Source: Lentzea indica (lineage in GTDB: Bacteria > Actinomycetota > Actinomycetes > Mycobacteriales > Pseudonocardiaceae). From it: a stretch of DNA of 38,236 nucleotides. The DNA lies in the NCBI RefSeq assembly GCF_012184385.1, contig NZ_VSRL01000067.1:1-38236 (forward strand), in the 5' to 3' direction. Shown here one piece after another: positions 28,788 through 36,713 of the stretch. The notes beneath the pieces are model-generated. The model was not told the origin of the DNA. It saw nothing but the letters and a program-made list of their open reading frames with translations, and did no database searches. Position 1 is the stretch's first letter; every line of letters begins with the position of its first letter. The position numbers and the translations under genes are program-made.

Positions 28788-29426
28788 GTGAAGATCGTGC
28801 TGTTCGGAGCGTCCGGCATGGTGGGTCAGGCCGCGCTGCGTGAGTGCCTGCTCGATCCGGCCGTCGATGCTGTTGTGACGGTGGGCCGTTCTCCGTTGGC
28901 CGTGAACGATCCCAAGCTGCGGCACGTCGTGCACGCCGACTTCGGCGACCTGTCGCCGATCGCAGCTTCGCTCGCCGATGCTGACGCCTGCTTCTACTGC
29001 ATGGGCGTGACGTCGGCGGGTCTGACCGAGGCCGAGTACACGCCCGTGACGCACGACTACGCGCTTGAGGCCGCACGTGTCGTCGGTGGCACGTACGTGT
29101 ACGTGTCCGGCGAGGGCGCGAACGCCGAGAGCAAGACGATGTGGGCACGTGTGAAGGGGCACACGGAGAACGAACTGCTGGCGCTGGACCGGCCGGTGTT
29201 CGTCGTGCGGCCGGGGTTCATCCAGCCGCGGCACGGGATCACGTCGCGGACCCGGATCTACCGGTACGTCTACTCGTGGTCGTCGTTGCTGTTCCCGCTG
29301 CTGCGGCGGGTGGCGCCGAAGTACGTCACGACCACCGAGCACCTCGGGCGGGCGATGGTGGCGCTGGCCAAGCACGGGAGCGACCAGCGCCTCCTGCGCA
29401 GCGACGAGATCAACCGGCTGGCTTGA
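28788..29426 (+). CDS. NAD(P)-binding Rossmann protein (epimerase-like)
   Basis: A 212-residue short-chain/atypical SDR protein. GASGMVG at 8-14 is the nucleotide-binding loop, followed by VVTVGRSPL. YVYVSGEGANAESKTMWARVKGHTE holds the region where extended SDRs have Ser and Lys, but there is no clear YxxxK, so catalysis is uncertain. It resembles NAD-dependent epimerase/dehydratase-family proteins of the HTATIP2 or YwnB kind. The substrate is unknown. TAGTTT-N6-GTG suggests leaderless expression. The last 17 bases overlap the convergent isochorismatase gene. Confidence 0.85.
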   Translation: MKIVLFGASGMVGQAALRECLLDPAVDAVVTVGRSPLAVNDPKLRHVVHADFGDLSPIAASLADADACFYCMGVTSAGLTEAEYTPVTHDYALEAARVVGGTYVYVSGEGANAESKTMWARVKGHTENELLALDRPVFVVRPGFIQPRHGITSRTRIYRYVYSWSSLLFPLLRRVAPKYVTTTEHLGRAMVALAKHGSDQRLLRSDEINRLA

Positions 29427-29970
29427 AAGCGTCCTCGGTCTTGACGACGCCCGCCGTGCGGCCCGGCGCCGTGTGGTTCTCCCAGTAGAGGTTGGTGTGC
29501 GCGATGACCTTGTCCGGGGTGGGCGCGCCCCACTCGGAAAGGTCCTCGGTGGTGTGCGCGTCGCTCACCAGCTTGGCGTCGTAGCCGCGCACGATGGCGC
29601 CGTGCAGCGTGGAGCGGATGCACTCGTCGGTCTGCGCGCCGGAGACCACGAGGCTGCCGATTCCCTTGCCCGCCAGCACTTCCTCGAGGTCGGTCTCCTC
29701 GAAGGAGTCGGCGTACGTCTTGTGCACCACCGGTTCGCCCTCGGCGAGCTTGAGCTCCGGCACGAACTGCCAGCTGTCGGAGTTCTTGGGCATGTGCTCG
29801 GGGTTGCTGTGCTGCACCCACACCACGTCGACGCCGGCCGCGCGGGCCTTGTCGACGAGGGTGGCGACGTTGGCAACGACTTCGTCGCGGTTGTGGGCGT
29901 GGTTCACCACGCCGTTCTGGACATCGATCACGAGCAACGCGGTGTTGGGGCGGTTCGCCAGAGTCGTCAC
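29410..29970 (-). CDS. Isochorismatase-family cysteine hydrolase
   Basis: A 186-residue cysteine hydrolase with the family triad D16 (LVIDVQNG), K84 (VHKTY) and C117 (GAQTDECIRSTLHGA). This group includes nicotinamidases, N-carbamoylsarcosine hydrolases and isochorismatases; the substrate cannot be decided. The GTG start at 29970 is preceded by TAAGCT and 6 bases, so it is probably leaderless. A second family member with the same triad spacing lies 1 kb away (30943-31491), separated by the GlxA-type regulator gene. Confidence 0.9.
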   Translation of the reverse strand: MTTLANRPNTALLVIDVQNGVVNHAHNRDEVVANVATLVDKARAAGVDVVWVQHSNPEHMPKNSDSWQFVPELKLAEGEPVVHKTYADSFEETDLEEVLAGKGIGSLVVSGAQTDECIRSTLHGAIVRGYDAKLVSDAHTTEDLSEWGAPTPDKVIAHTNLYWENHTAPGRTAGVVKTEDAFKPAG

Positions 29971-29976
29971 GCGGTC

Positions 29977-29982
29977 AGCTTA
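29977..29982 (-). promoter_or_regulatory. -10 box of leaderless isochorismatase-family gene
   Basis: On the minus strand TAAGCT is followed by gaccgc and the GTG at 29970. This is the same TAnnnT-N6-start pattern as at 14983, 22420 and 28788. Confidence 0.5.
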
Positions 29983-30043
29983 TGCGTCGTCACAGGCCGT
30001 GCAAGGGTGTTCTGTCGACTGTGGACGGCTGCACGCGTGTGGC

Positions 30044-30946
30044 TCAGCGGGAACGCAGCCGGCGCAGCATGCGGGCGTCCTCGAAGCCGACGTTTCGCGC
30101 CGCGGTCTCGACCGTGGCGCCTTGGCCGATGAGGTGTTCGGCCCTTTCGAGGCGTAGCGCTTGTTGGTACTTCAACGGCGTCATGCCGGTCGCACGGCCG
30201 AACAGCCGCGTCACGGTTCGTTCGCTGCATCCGGCGACCATGGCCAGTTCGGCCAACGAGAGGCGGTCGGCGAGGCGTGACTCGATGACGTCCTGGATGC
30301 GGTGCACGGTCTCGTTGATGTGCGAGCGGTGTCGCAGCAGCACGCTGGCTTGCTGGTCGTCACCGTTCCTGCGCGCGTAGACGACCATCGTGCGTGCGAT
30401 GGCGGCGGCGACAGAGGGGCCGTGACGGACGGCGACGAGGTGCAGCGCCAGATCGATGCCGCTCGCGATGCCGGCGGACGTCACGACCCGGTCGTCCTCC
30501 ACGAACAGAACGTCGCGCACGACCCGTGCGGACGGGTAGCGCCGTTCGAGCTCGTCCTGCAGTTCGTGATGTGTGGTGCAACGGCGGCCGTCGAGCAGAC
30601 CGGCGCGACCCAACATGTCCGCGCCGGCACACACACTCGCGACCGTGCCGCCGTTGTCGTGGTGCGCGCGCAACCACGTCAACGCACGACCGCTCAACGG
30701 TCCGGTCCCGACGATCTTCGGCGAACGCCATCCAGGAACGAACACGAGGTCGTGCACGTCGAGAGAGCGCAGCTTGGACGACGCACCCAGCGGCACGCCC
30801 TGATGACTGAGCACGGAGTCCGAGTCGCCCACGTAGGACAGCTCGTAGCCGTCGACGAGGTCGGCCGCGCTGGAGAACACCTGCGCCGGCCCCGCGAGGT
30901 CGAGCAGGTGCACTCCCGGTACGAGCAGGAAAACGACTCTGGTCAC
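30044..30946 (-). CDS. GlxA-type regulator (DJ-1/PfpI + AraC HTH)
   Basis: A 300-residue regulator with an N-terminal DJ-1/PfpI-like domain (VVFLLVPGVHLLDLAGPAQVF at the start, nucleophile-elbow region VASVCAGADMLGRAG, then CTTHHELQDEL). The C-terminal two AraC helix-turn-helices are LSLAELAMVAGCSERTVTRLFGRATGMTPLKYQQ and ATVETAARNVGFEDARMLRRL. The GTG overlaps the stop of the isochorismatase-family gene upstream (GTGA), so both are made from one mRNA. It probably regulates this operon or the second hydrolase gene downstream. The ligand is unknown. Confidence 0.92.
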   Translation of the reverse strand: MTRVVFLLVPGVHLLDLAGPAQVFSSAADLVDGYELSYVGDSDSVLSHQGVPLGASSKLRSLDVHDLVFVPGWRSPKIVGTGPLSGRALTWLRAHHDNGGTVASVCAGADMLGRAGLLDGRRCTTHHELQDELERRYPSARVVRDVLFVEDDRVVTSAGIASGIDLALHLVAVRHGPSVAAAIARTMVVYARRNGDDQQASVLLRHRSHINETVHRIQDVIESRLADRLSLAELAMVAGCSERTVTRLFGRATGMTPLKYQQALRLERAEHLIGQGATVETAARNVGFEDARMLRRLRSR

Positions 30947-31491
30947 GATCCGGTCAGCGTAGCGACATCCGAGATCCGCGCGAACCTGCCTGCCAGCACG
31001 TACTCGGTCCGCTCGATGATCTCCTCGACCCCGAGCACCTTCCCGGTCCGCCAGTGCGGCAACGGCGTGGTCGCGGTCGCGTCCGTCACGAACGTCATGC
31101 CGAACCCGAGGTCCGACCCGACCCGCGTGGTCGTCTCGCAGCACTGCTCGGTCTTGATGCCGCTGACCAGCAGCTCCCGCACGCCGTGCATCGTCAGCGT
31201 CTGCTGCAGGTTCGTCGTGGTGAACGCGTTGTGCGACGTCTTGGTCAGGATCGGCTCGTCGTCCAGCGGCTTGAGCCCGTCGATCAGCCGCACGTGGCCC
31301 AGCGCGGGGTCGAACACGTCGCCGGAGCCGGGCTCGGAGTGCAGCACCCACACCACCAGGTCGCCCGCGTCGCGTGACATGTCGACCAGCTGGTTCACCT
31401 TCCCCACGATTTCCGGGTTGGACACCTCGGCCCAGTCGGGCCGCCGGCGGAACGACTCCTGCACGTCGATGACGATCAATGCTCGCTTCAT
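30943..31491 (-). CDS. Isochorismatase-family cysteine hydrolase
   Basis: A 182-residue cysteine hydrolase with D9 (LIVIDVQES), K84 (ILTKTSHNAF) and C117 (SGIKTEQCCETTTR). Its TLTMHGVRELLVSGIKTEQCCETT stretch resembles streptothricin- and nicotinamidase-related hydrolases of unknown substrate. It is translationally coupled to the GlxA-type regulator. It diverges from the CorA-like gene across 90 bases. It is a distant paralogue of the protein at 29410-29970, sharing the family fold but little detailed sequence. Confidence 0.9.
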   Translation of the reverse strand: MKRALIVIDVQESFRRRPDWAEVSNPEIVGKVNQLVDMSRDAGDLVVWVLHSEPGSGDVFDPALGHVRLIDGLKPLDDEPILTKTSHNAFTTTNLQQTLTMHGVRELLVSGIKTEQCCETTTRVGSDLGFGMTFVTDATATTPLPHWRTGKVLGVEEIIERTEYVLAGRFARISDVATLTGS

Positions 31492-31581
31492 GCCACCCAG
31501 CCTCGCTGTCCCCGAGCACGCGAAACAGGCACGACCCGGCCGAGCAGCGGACGGATCCGGTCACCGTGCGAAGATCACGAC

Positions 31582-32487
31582 GTGGACTTACGCGTGCTGG
31601 CAGGTGATCCCGCGGATCCGGACCTGGGTGTTCAGGTGACGGTGTCGGTGGGAGGAGGGGACCTGGACGGTGACGCCGTGCCGTTCGTGCGAGTCGCGAA
31701 GGGCGAGGTGCGCAGGATCCTCGTGGGTCAGGCGCGCACGGACGGCGAGCGGATCGACGTGCTGGTCAGGGCGGCCTGGAGCGAGAGCGGCGGCTGGCAC
31801 CGGGAGTCGTGGCGCGGAGACGACGTGTCCGACCTGCTGAGGCACCCCAGCCACGAGATCCCCGACGACGGCGGGAGGCCGGACGTCATCTCGAAGGCCA
31901 TCGCCGAGGGGTCGCGGAACACGGTCGCGGAGCTGCGGGGGCTGCGCTACGAGATGGAACGGCAGGTCGCTGACCTGTTGGCGCAGCGCAAGAACACCGC
32001 GCTGCGGATGGTGATGGCTCAGCTCGTCGAGCTGTCGATCGCGTTCAGCCGCGCCCGCGACCAGGCCCGTGACACGCTCCGCGAGGTCAGGCACCCGGGA
32101 GTGGCACGGCACTGCGAGGCGATGGACGTCGAGCTCGGCGAGGAGATCACGAGGCTGCAGTCGTTGCTCAGCAGCGTGTCGACGTTCGCCGTCGCGCAGG
32201 AAGGCGAGGCGCAGCAACGGTTCAACATGCTCGCCGCCGCGGCCGCCGCAGGACTTGGTCTGCCAGCCCTGATCCTGTCGCTCTACGGCGCGGACGGCTA
32301 CCTGCCGTTCACGTGGGACAAGGCGTGGCGCGCGCTGGCGCCGATCGCCGGCGCGTTGACGCTGGCGGCGGGGATCATCCTGCACCGCATGCCCGGCCGC
32401 ACCAGTGCGAAGCAGTACCTGGTGGCGCTGGGGCTCATCGCCGGGCTGATCGGCGTGTTGCTGATCGCTGGTTTCCTCGCGCCTTAG
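31582..32487 (+). CDS. CorA-like membrane protein with YGAD in place of YGMN
   Basis: A 301-residue protein. Residues 1-85 form a beta-rich soluble domain, and 105-215 are long amphipathic helices (ELRGLRYEMERQVADLLAQRKN; LQSLLSSVSTFAVAQEGEAQQRFNML). Three hydrophobic segments follow (about 217-235, 250-269, 279-300). The long helix entering a first membrane helix that ends in LYGAD at 234-238 recalls the CorA magnesium channel, where YGMN occupies that place; here Met-Asn is replaced and an extra helix is present. CorA relationship is inference. GTG 31582 has GAAGAT 6 bases upstream and no ribosome site. Confidence 0.65.
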   Translation: MDLRVLAGDPADPDLGVQVTVSVGGGDLDGDAVPFVRVAKGEVRRILVGQARTDGERIDVLVRAAWSESGGWHRESWRGDDVSDLLRHPSHEIPDDGGRPDVISKAIAEGSRNTVAELRGLRYEMERQVADLLAQRKNTALRMVMAQLVELSIAFSRARDQARDTLREVRHPGVARHCEAMDVELGEEITRLQSLLSSVSTFAVAQEGEAQQRFNMLAAAAAAGLGLPALILSLYGADGYLPFTWDKAWRALAPIAGALTLAAGIILHRMPGRTSAKQYLVALGLIAGLIGVLLIAGFLAP

Positions 32488-32825
32488 AGCGGGCGGCGGC
32501 CCGCGAACCCCAGGTCGGCCCGGTGGTACCAGGCCAGCGCCCGATCACCTTCCAGCCAGCACAGCAGCACCGGCACGCCGTCCATCTCGGACGGGAAGTC
32601 GACGAGCAACGGCGCGAGGCCCTTCAGCTCGGCACCGGTCTGCTGGACGGTCTCCATCAGCTCGTCCAGGCGGGCCTGCGCTGCCTTGAACTCGGGCAGG
32701 CCACCCAGCGAACTGCGGCCGGCGGCCAGTTCGGCGGCGTCGGCGCGCAGGCGCACGATCTCGTCCAGCACCGGCAGGAGCCTGGCGAGTTCGGCCTGGG
32801 CTTCGTCCAGGGTGAAAAGTCCCAC
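32484..32825 (-). CDS. DUF2203 protein
   Basis: A 113-residue protein of the DUF2203 family: FTLDEAQAELARLLPVLDEI at the start, two helices with LRADAAEL and ARLDELMETVQQTGAELKGL, and the conserved ending VPVLLCWLEGDRALAWYHRADLGFAGRRPL. The function of the family is unknown. The GTG at 32825 lies only 18 bases from the divergent start of the aldo/keto reductase. The stop overlaps the CorA-like gene by 4 bases on the opposite strand. Confidence 0.85.
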   Translation of the reverse strand: MGLFTLDEAQAELARLLPVLDEIVRLRADAAELAAGRSSLGGLPEFKAAQARLDELMETVQQTGAELKGLAPLLVDFPSEMDGVPVLLCWLEGDRALAWYHRADLGFAGRRPL

Positions 32826-32843
32826 GACACCAAGGCTGGCACA

Positions 32844-33725
32844 GTGTCGTGGGTGACGTGGCGACTGGGTGACCTCACCGTGAACCGGATCGGCTTCGGT
32901 GCGATGCGTCTGCCGCAGCTGGGGACCGCGTTCGATCCCCGAGCCAGGCCGAGGAACCGCGAGCAGGCGATCGAGGTCCTGCGCACCGCGGTGGAACTCG
33001 GCGTGAACCACATCGACACGGCCGCCTTCTACTTCTCCGCCACGAGGTCCGCGAACGAGCTGATCAACAGCGCGCTCGCGCCGTACCCGCGGGACCTGGT
33101 GATCGTCACCAAGGTCGGCCCGAATCGCACGCCGGCGGGGGAGTGGCTGCCGCCGGCCACGCCGGACCAGCTGAAGGGCCAGGTGGAGGAGAACCTCCGG
33201 CAGCTCGGCCGGGATCACCTCGACGTGGTGAACCTGCGGGTGAGCAGGCTGGACGACCTCAGCGAGCACTTCGAACAGCTCGCCGTGCTCCAGCAGGCCG
33301 GGCTGGTCCGGCACCTCGGTCTGTCGAACGTCCGGCCGCACCACCTCGACCAGGCGCTGCGGATCGCGCCCGTGGTGTGCGTGCAGAACTCCTTCGGGCT
33401 CGGCCATCACCCGGAGCAGGACGAGTTCATCGGCGTGTGCGGCGAGCGGAACATCGCGTTCGTGCCGTTCTTCGCGCTCACCGGGGCGGCCAAGGAGGCC
33501 GGTGGCCAGCAGGAGGACGTGGACGTCACCGAGATCGCGAACGCCCACGGCGCGACGCCCGCCCAGGTGAGGCTGGCCTGGACCCTCGCGAGAGGACCGC
33601 ACGTGCTGGTCATCCCCGGCACCGGCGACCCGGCGCACCTGCGGCAGAACGTCGAGGCGGGCGCGCTCCGGCTCACCCCTGAGGAGCTCACCCGCCTCGA
33701 CGCCCTGCACCTCAACGGCGGTTGA
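32844..33725 (+). CDS. Aldo/keto reductase lacking the tetrad histidine
   Basis: A 293-residue TIM-barrel oxidoreductase. D58 and Y63 (HIDTAAFYF) and K90 (VTKVG) match the AKR catalytic Asp-Tyr-Lys. The position of the usual histidine (DLxxxH) reads DVVNLR, so Arg132 replaces it, as seen in some YdbC-like members. NADPH-site motifs VVCVQNSF and LVIPGTGDPAHLRQNV are present. It probably reduces a small aldehyde or ketone; the substrate is unknown. The start is GTG 32844 or 32853, 18 bases from the divergent DUF2203 gene. The end overlaps the ABC permease gene by 14 bases. Confidence 0.92.
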   Translation: MSWVTWRLGDLTVNRIGFGAMRLPQLGTAFDPRARPRNREQAIEVLRTAVELGVNHIDTAAFYFSATRSANELINSALAPYPRDLVIVTKVGPNRTPAGEWLPPATPDQLKGQVEENLRQLGRDHLDVVNLRVSRLDDLSEHFEQLAVLQQAGLVRHLGLSNVRPHHLDQALRIAPVVCVQNSFGLGHHPEQDEFIGVCGERNIAFVPFFALTGAAKEAGGQQEDVDVTEIANAHGATPAQVRLAWTLARGPHVLVIPGTGDPAHLRQNVEAGALRLTPEELTRLDALHLNGG

Positions 33726-34455
33726 TCCGCCGGAACAGCCACGTGGCCAGCAGGAACGCCACCACCAGCAACCCGCCCGACCAGGCCAGCGCGAGCCAGC
33801 CGGAGGTGACGGGCGTGGAGGTCAGCAACGCCCGCACGGTCTCGATGATCGGGGTGATCGGCTGGTGTTCGCTGACCGCCCGCAGGACCGCGGGCATGGT
33901 CGCGGTCGGCACGAACGCGCTGCTCAGGTATGGCAGGAACAGCATGAAGAAGCTGAGCAGGCTCGCCGACTCGACCGACCGCGCGATGACGCCGAAGCCC
34001 GCGGCCAGCCACGACAGCGCCAGCACGTACAGCAGCAGCAAGCCCATCGCGAGCACCCAGTCGAGCAGGGTCGCCGACGGCCGGAACCCCATCCCGACGG
34101 CGACCAGCACGACGATCGCCGTGGCGAGGGCGTTGCGGGTGACCGACGCCGTCACGTGTCCGGTCAGCACGGCGAAACTGCTGATCGGCATCGAGCGGAA
34201 CCGGTCGACGGCGCCTTTCTTCATGTCGTCGGCCACCGACATCGCGGTGGACGTGGCGCCGTAACCGGTGCACAGCACGATGATTCCGGGCACCACGTAG
34301 TTCACATAGGACGTTCCCGTGGCGATCGCGCCACCGAACACGTAGACGAACAACGCCATCATCATCACCGGCAGCAGAATCGACATCAGCAGCGTGTCGA
34401 GGTTGCGGCGGCTCAGCCGCACGCTGCGGCCGATCATCGTGAGCGTTCCGGTCAT
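33712..34455 (-). CDS. ABC-2 type exporter permease (DrrB-like)
   Basis: A 247-residue ABC-2 permease with six membrane helices (about 22-41, 53-74, 100-122, 132-155, 163-185, 220-240), DDMKKGAVDRFRSMPIS in the first cytoplasmic loop, and a typical LPYLSSAFVPTATMPAVLRAVSEHQPITPIIE segment. It pairs with the ATPase gene (34452-35366), whose stop overlaps its ATG by 4 bases. Such DrrAB-type pairs export drugs or lipids. A TetR regulator gene diverges from the pair, suggesting induced resistance. Confidence 0.93.
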   Translation of the reverse strand: MTGTLTMIGRSVRLSRRNLDTLLMSILLPVMMMALFVYVFGGAIATGTSYVNYVVPGIIVLCTGYGATSTAMSVADDMKKGAVDRFRSMPISSFAVLTGHVTASVTRNALATAIVVLVAVGMGFRPSATLLDWVLAMGLLLLYVLALSWLAAGFGVIARSVESASLLSFFMLFLPYLSSAFVPTATMPAVLRAVSEHQPITPIIETVRALLTSTPVTSGWLALAWSGGLLVVAFLLATWLFRRINRR

Positions 34456-35366
34456 GCCGCCACCGCCGGAGTCGTCAGGCCGGTGAAGACGTCGTCCAGG
34501 GTCGGGCGGTGGGTGGACACGCGTTCCGCGCGCACGCCCGCGGCCAGCAGGTCGTCCAGCACGCGGTGCAGGTGTGTCGCGCTGCCGTCGGACGGCACGC
34601 TGAGCCGCGACTCGGTCCGCACGCCGCCGAGCAGCGCCTCCGCGCGCCCGGCCTCCAGTGCGGTGGCGAAGTCGAGGTCGATCCGGGTGCCGCCGACCTG
34701 GTTCTTGAGCGCGTCGGCCGTGCCGTCCGCGACGACGTCACCGTTGTGCAGCACCACGATCCGATCCGCGAGCCGATCGGCCTCCTCCAGATACTGGGTC
34801 GTGAGGAAGATCGTCACGCCCTCGCGCACCAGCTCACCGATCGCGTCCCACATCGTTGTGCGGCTCATCGGGTCGAGCCCCGTCGTCGGCTCGTCGAGGA
34901 ACAGCAGCCGCGGTTGCGCGACCAGGCTCATCGCGAGGTCCAGCCTGCGCCGCATGCCACCCGAGTACGTGCGGACCCTGCGGTCGGCGGCGTCCACCAG
35001 GTCGAAGCGCGCCAGCAGTTCGGCGGCCCTGGCTCGGGAGGCGGGCCTGGTGAACCGGCGCAGTCGCGCGATCATCACCAGGTTCTCGCGGCCGGTCTGC
35101 TCCTCGTCCACGGCCGCGTACTGGCCGGTCAGGCTGATCACCCCGCGCACCTTCGCCGCTTCCCGCACGACGTCGAAACCGGCGATGCGCGCCGTGCCGC
35201 CGTCCGGCCTGGTCAGCGTGCTCAGGATGCGGATCGCGGTGGTCTTGCCGGCCCCGTTCGGCCCCAGCAGGGCCAGCACCGACCCCTCCGTCACCTTCAG
35301 ATCCAGGCCTGCGAGCACGGTCTGCGAGCCGTACCTCTTCGTCAGCCCGTCAGTCTCGACGATCAT
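34452..35366 (-). CDS. ABC transporter ATPase (DrrA-like)
   Basis: A 304-residue ATPase of the daunorubicin-resistance type. It has Walker A LLGPNGAGKTT, the Q-loop in SLTGQYAAVDEEQTGREN, signature YSGGMRRRLDLAMSL, Walker B LLFLDEPTTGLDP and H-loop FLTTQYLEEAD. The C-terminal 80 residues with THLHRVLDDLLAAGV...RPTLDDVFTGLT are the DrrA-specific extension. ATG 35366 lies behind a G-rich ribosome site and begins the family homology. It is the first gene of the pair, controlled from the operator region 35381-35425. Confidence 0.95.
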   Translation of the reverse strand: MIVETDGLTKRYGSQTVLAGLDLKVTEGSVLALLGPNGAGKTTAIRILSTLTRPDGGTARIAGFDVVREAAKVRGVISLTGQYAAVDEEQTGRENLVMIARLRRFTRPASRARAAELLARFDLVDAADRRVRTYSGGMRRRLDLAMSLVAQPRLLFLDEPTTGLDPMSRTTMWDAIGELVREGVTIFLTTQYLEEADRLADRIVVLHNGDVVADGTADALKNQVGGTRIDLDFATALEAGRAEALLGGVRTESRLSVPSDGSATHLHRVLDDLLAAGVRAERVSTHRPTLDDVFTGLTTPAVAA

Positions 35367-35380
35367 CGAACCCCCTTTTA

Positions 35381-35397
35381 TGCGTACCTCATACGCA
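35381..35397. promoter_or_regulatory. TetR operator 1 (ABC/TetR)
   Basis: tgcgtacctcatacgca is a TGCGTA-N5-TACGCA palindrome in the 77-base divergent region, 14 bases before the ATPase ATG. It matches operator 2 in arm sequence and spacing. Confidence 0.7.
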
Positions 35398-35408
35398 AAA
35401 CCTGAATT

Positions 35409-35425
35409 AGCGTATGTCATACGCA
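35409..35425. promoter_or_regulatory. TetR operator 2 (ABC/TetR)
   Basis: agcgtatgtcatacgca contains a perfect 15-bp palindrome (gcgtatg-t-catacgc). Its arms repeat operator 1. The centres are 28 bp apart, 18 bases before the TetR ATG. Confidence 0.75.
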
Positions 35426-35443
35426 TCTGATTGACTAGGGGGT

Positions 35444-36124
35444 ATGAAACGGGGGCGCAAACCGACCATCGACGCCGCCGACATCACGCGGGCCGCCATC
35501 GCGGTCGCGGACGCCGAAGGCCTTGCCGCTGTGTCGATGGCACGGGTCGCGGCGGAGCTGGGCAACGCCACGATGGCGCTCTACCGGCACGTGAAGAGCA
35601 AGGACGAGCTGCTCACGTTGATGGGTGACGCGGCCATGGACGAGCCGCCGCCGCTTCCGGACGGCGACTGGCGCGAACGACTGGCGTTCTGGGCGAAGGC
35701 GGTGCTGGCCGCCATCTGCAAGCGCCCGTGGTTCCTGCAGATCCCGGTCAGCGGGCCGCCGACCGGGGCGAAGAGCCTCGCCTGGTTCGACAGCGCGCTG
35801 CAGGCACTCCGCGGCACGCCGCTCGACGCGGGGGAGAAGGTCGGTGTCGTGATGGGCCTGATGACCTTCGTGCACGGCGAGGCGCGGCTGGGCCTCACGC
35901 TCGCCAGGGGCTTCGAGGACAACCCGGCCGCGTTCGGCCGCCAGTACGGGCAGGCCCTGCGTGAGCTGGTCGACCCTCGCCGGATGCCCGCGGTCGCCGA
36001 GGTCATCGACTCCGGCGTGTTCGACACCGAGGCCGAGGCCGGGGACGTTGAGGCGGATTTCGACTTCGGCCTGCACCTGTTCATGGAAGGCATCGCGGCC
36101 CACATCGACAGGAAGCGCGCATGA
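35444..36124 (+). CDS. TetR-family regulator of the adjacent ABC exporter
   Basis: A 226-residue TetR/AcrR repressor. The HTH spans about residues 11-57 (ITRAAIAVADAEGLAAVSMARVAAELGNATMALYRHVKSKDELL). The C-terminal ligand domain includes RPWFLQIPVSGPPTGAKSL and HGEARLGLTLARGF, typical of TetR proteins beside DrrAB exporters. Two matching palindromes lie between it and the exporter, so it probably represses both directions and is released by an exporter substrate. Its stop overlaps the mobA ATG (ATGA), putting mobA in the same transcript. Confidence 0.93.
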   Translation: MKRGRKPTIDAADITRAAIAVADAEGLAAVSMARVAAELGNATMALYRHVKSKDELLTLMGDAAMDEPPPLPDGDWRERLAFWAKAVLAAICKRPWFLQIPVSGPPTGAKSLAWFDSALQALRGTPLDAGEKVGVVMGLMTFVHGEARLGLTLARGFEDNPAAFGRQYGQALRELVDPRRMPAVAEVIDSGVFDTEAEAGDVEADFDFGLHLFMEGIAAHIDRKRA

Positions 36125-36651
36125 CATACGCGGCGATCATTCTCACCGGCGGCAAGGGCGAACGGCTCGGCGGCGTCGACAAAGCCGCACTGTCCTATCG
36201 GGACGCCACGCTGCTCGAGCATGTGCTGTCTGTTGTGGACGATGCGAGTCAGATCGTCGTTGTGGGGCCTGAGAAAGACATTCCGAACATCATCTGGGCA
36301 CGCGAGGACCCGCCCGGCGGCGGCCCGCTCGCCGGACTGGCAGCGGGACTCCGGCACGTCGACGCCGAGTGGGTCGCGGTGCTCGCCGTCGACCAACCCG
36401 GCCTCACGAAGGACACGATCGCGAGGCTGCGGGAAACCGGCCGCAACGCAGTGCTCAAAGACGATCGCACTCAGTGGCTGATCGGCGTCTGGAAAGCGGC
36501 TGAGCTGCGCGGCGCCCTACCTGAAGATCCGCGCGACCTTCCGCTGCGCAAGACTCTCAGTCAGCTCGACCCGGTTGAAGTGTCCGCTTTGCCCGGTGAG
36601 GCACGCGACGTCGACACGCCAGCCGACCTGGACACCCTTCACAGCGGTTGA
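36121..36651 (+). CDS. mobA: Molybdenum cofactor guanylyltransferase-like protein
   Basis: A 176-residue nucleotidyltransferase of the MobA family, which attaches GMP to molybdopterin. The N-terminal signature is LTGGKGERLGGVDKAAL (LxGGxSxRxGxDK-like), followed by the guanine-site segment DPPGGGPLAGLAAGL and a VLAVDQPGL Asp motif. The ending DVDTPADLDTL matches the family C-terminus. It is coupled to the TetR gene by an ATGA overlap, an unusual partner for a cofactor gene. No other molybdenum-cofactor gene is in the window. Confidence 0.9.
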   Translation: MTYAAIILTGGKGERLGGVDKAALSYRDATLLEHVLSVVDDASQIVVVGPEKDIPNIIWAREDPPGGGPLAGLAAGLRHVDAEWVAVLAVDQPGLTKDTIARLRETGRNAVLKDDRTQWLIGVWKAAELRGALPEDPRDLPLRKTLSQLDPVEVSALPGEARDVDTPADLDTLHSG

Positions 36652-36713
36652 ACAGGCGAAGAGCAAGACTGTTCCACTATCGGTAAAACCCTGTTCTGCA
36701 TGGAGGCCCGCAC

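Noticed and set aside
36121-36651. Molybdenum cofactor gene cluster
   Set aside because: Only mobA is present. Neighbouring genes are a TetR regulator and MoxR, and no moa, mog or moe gene is visible.
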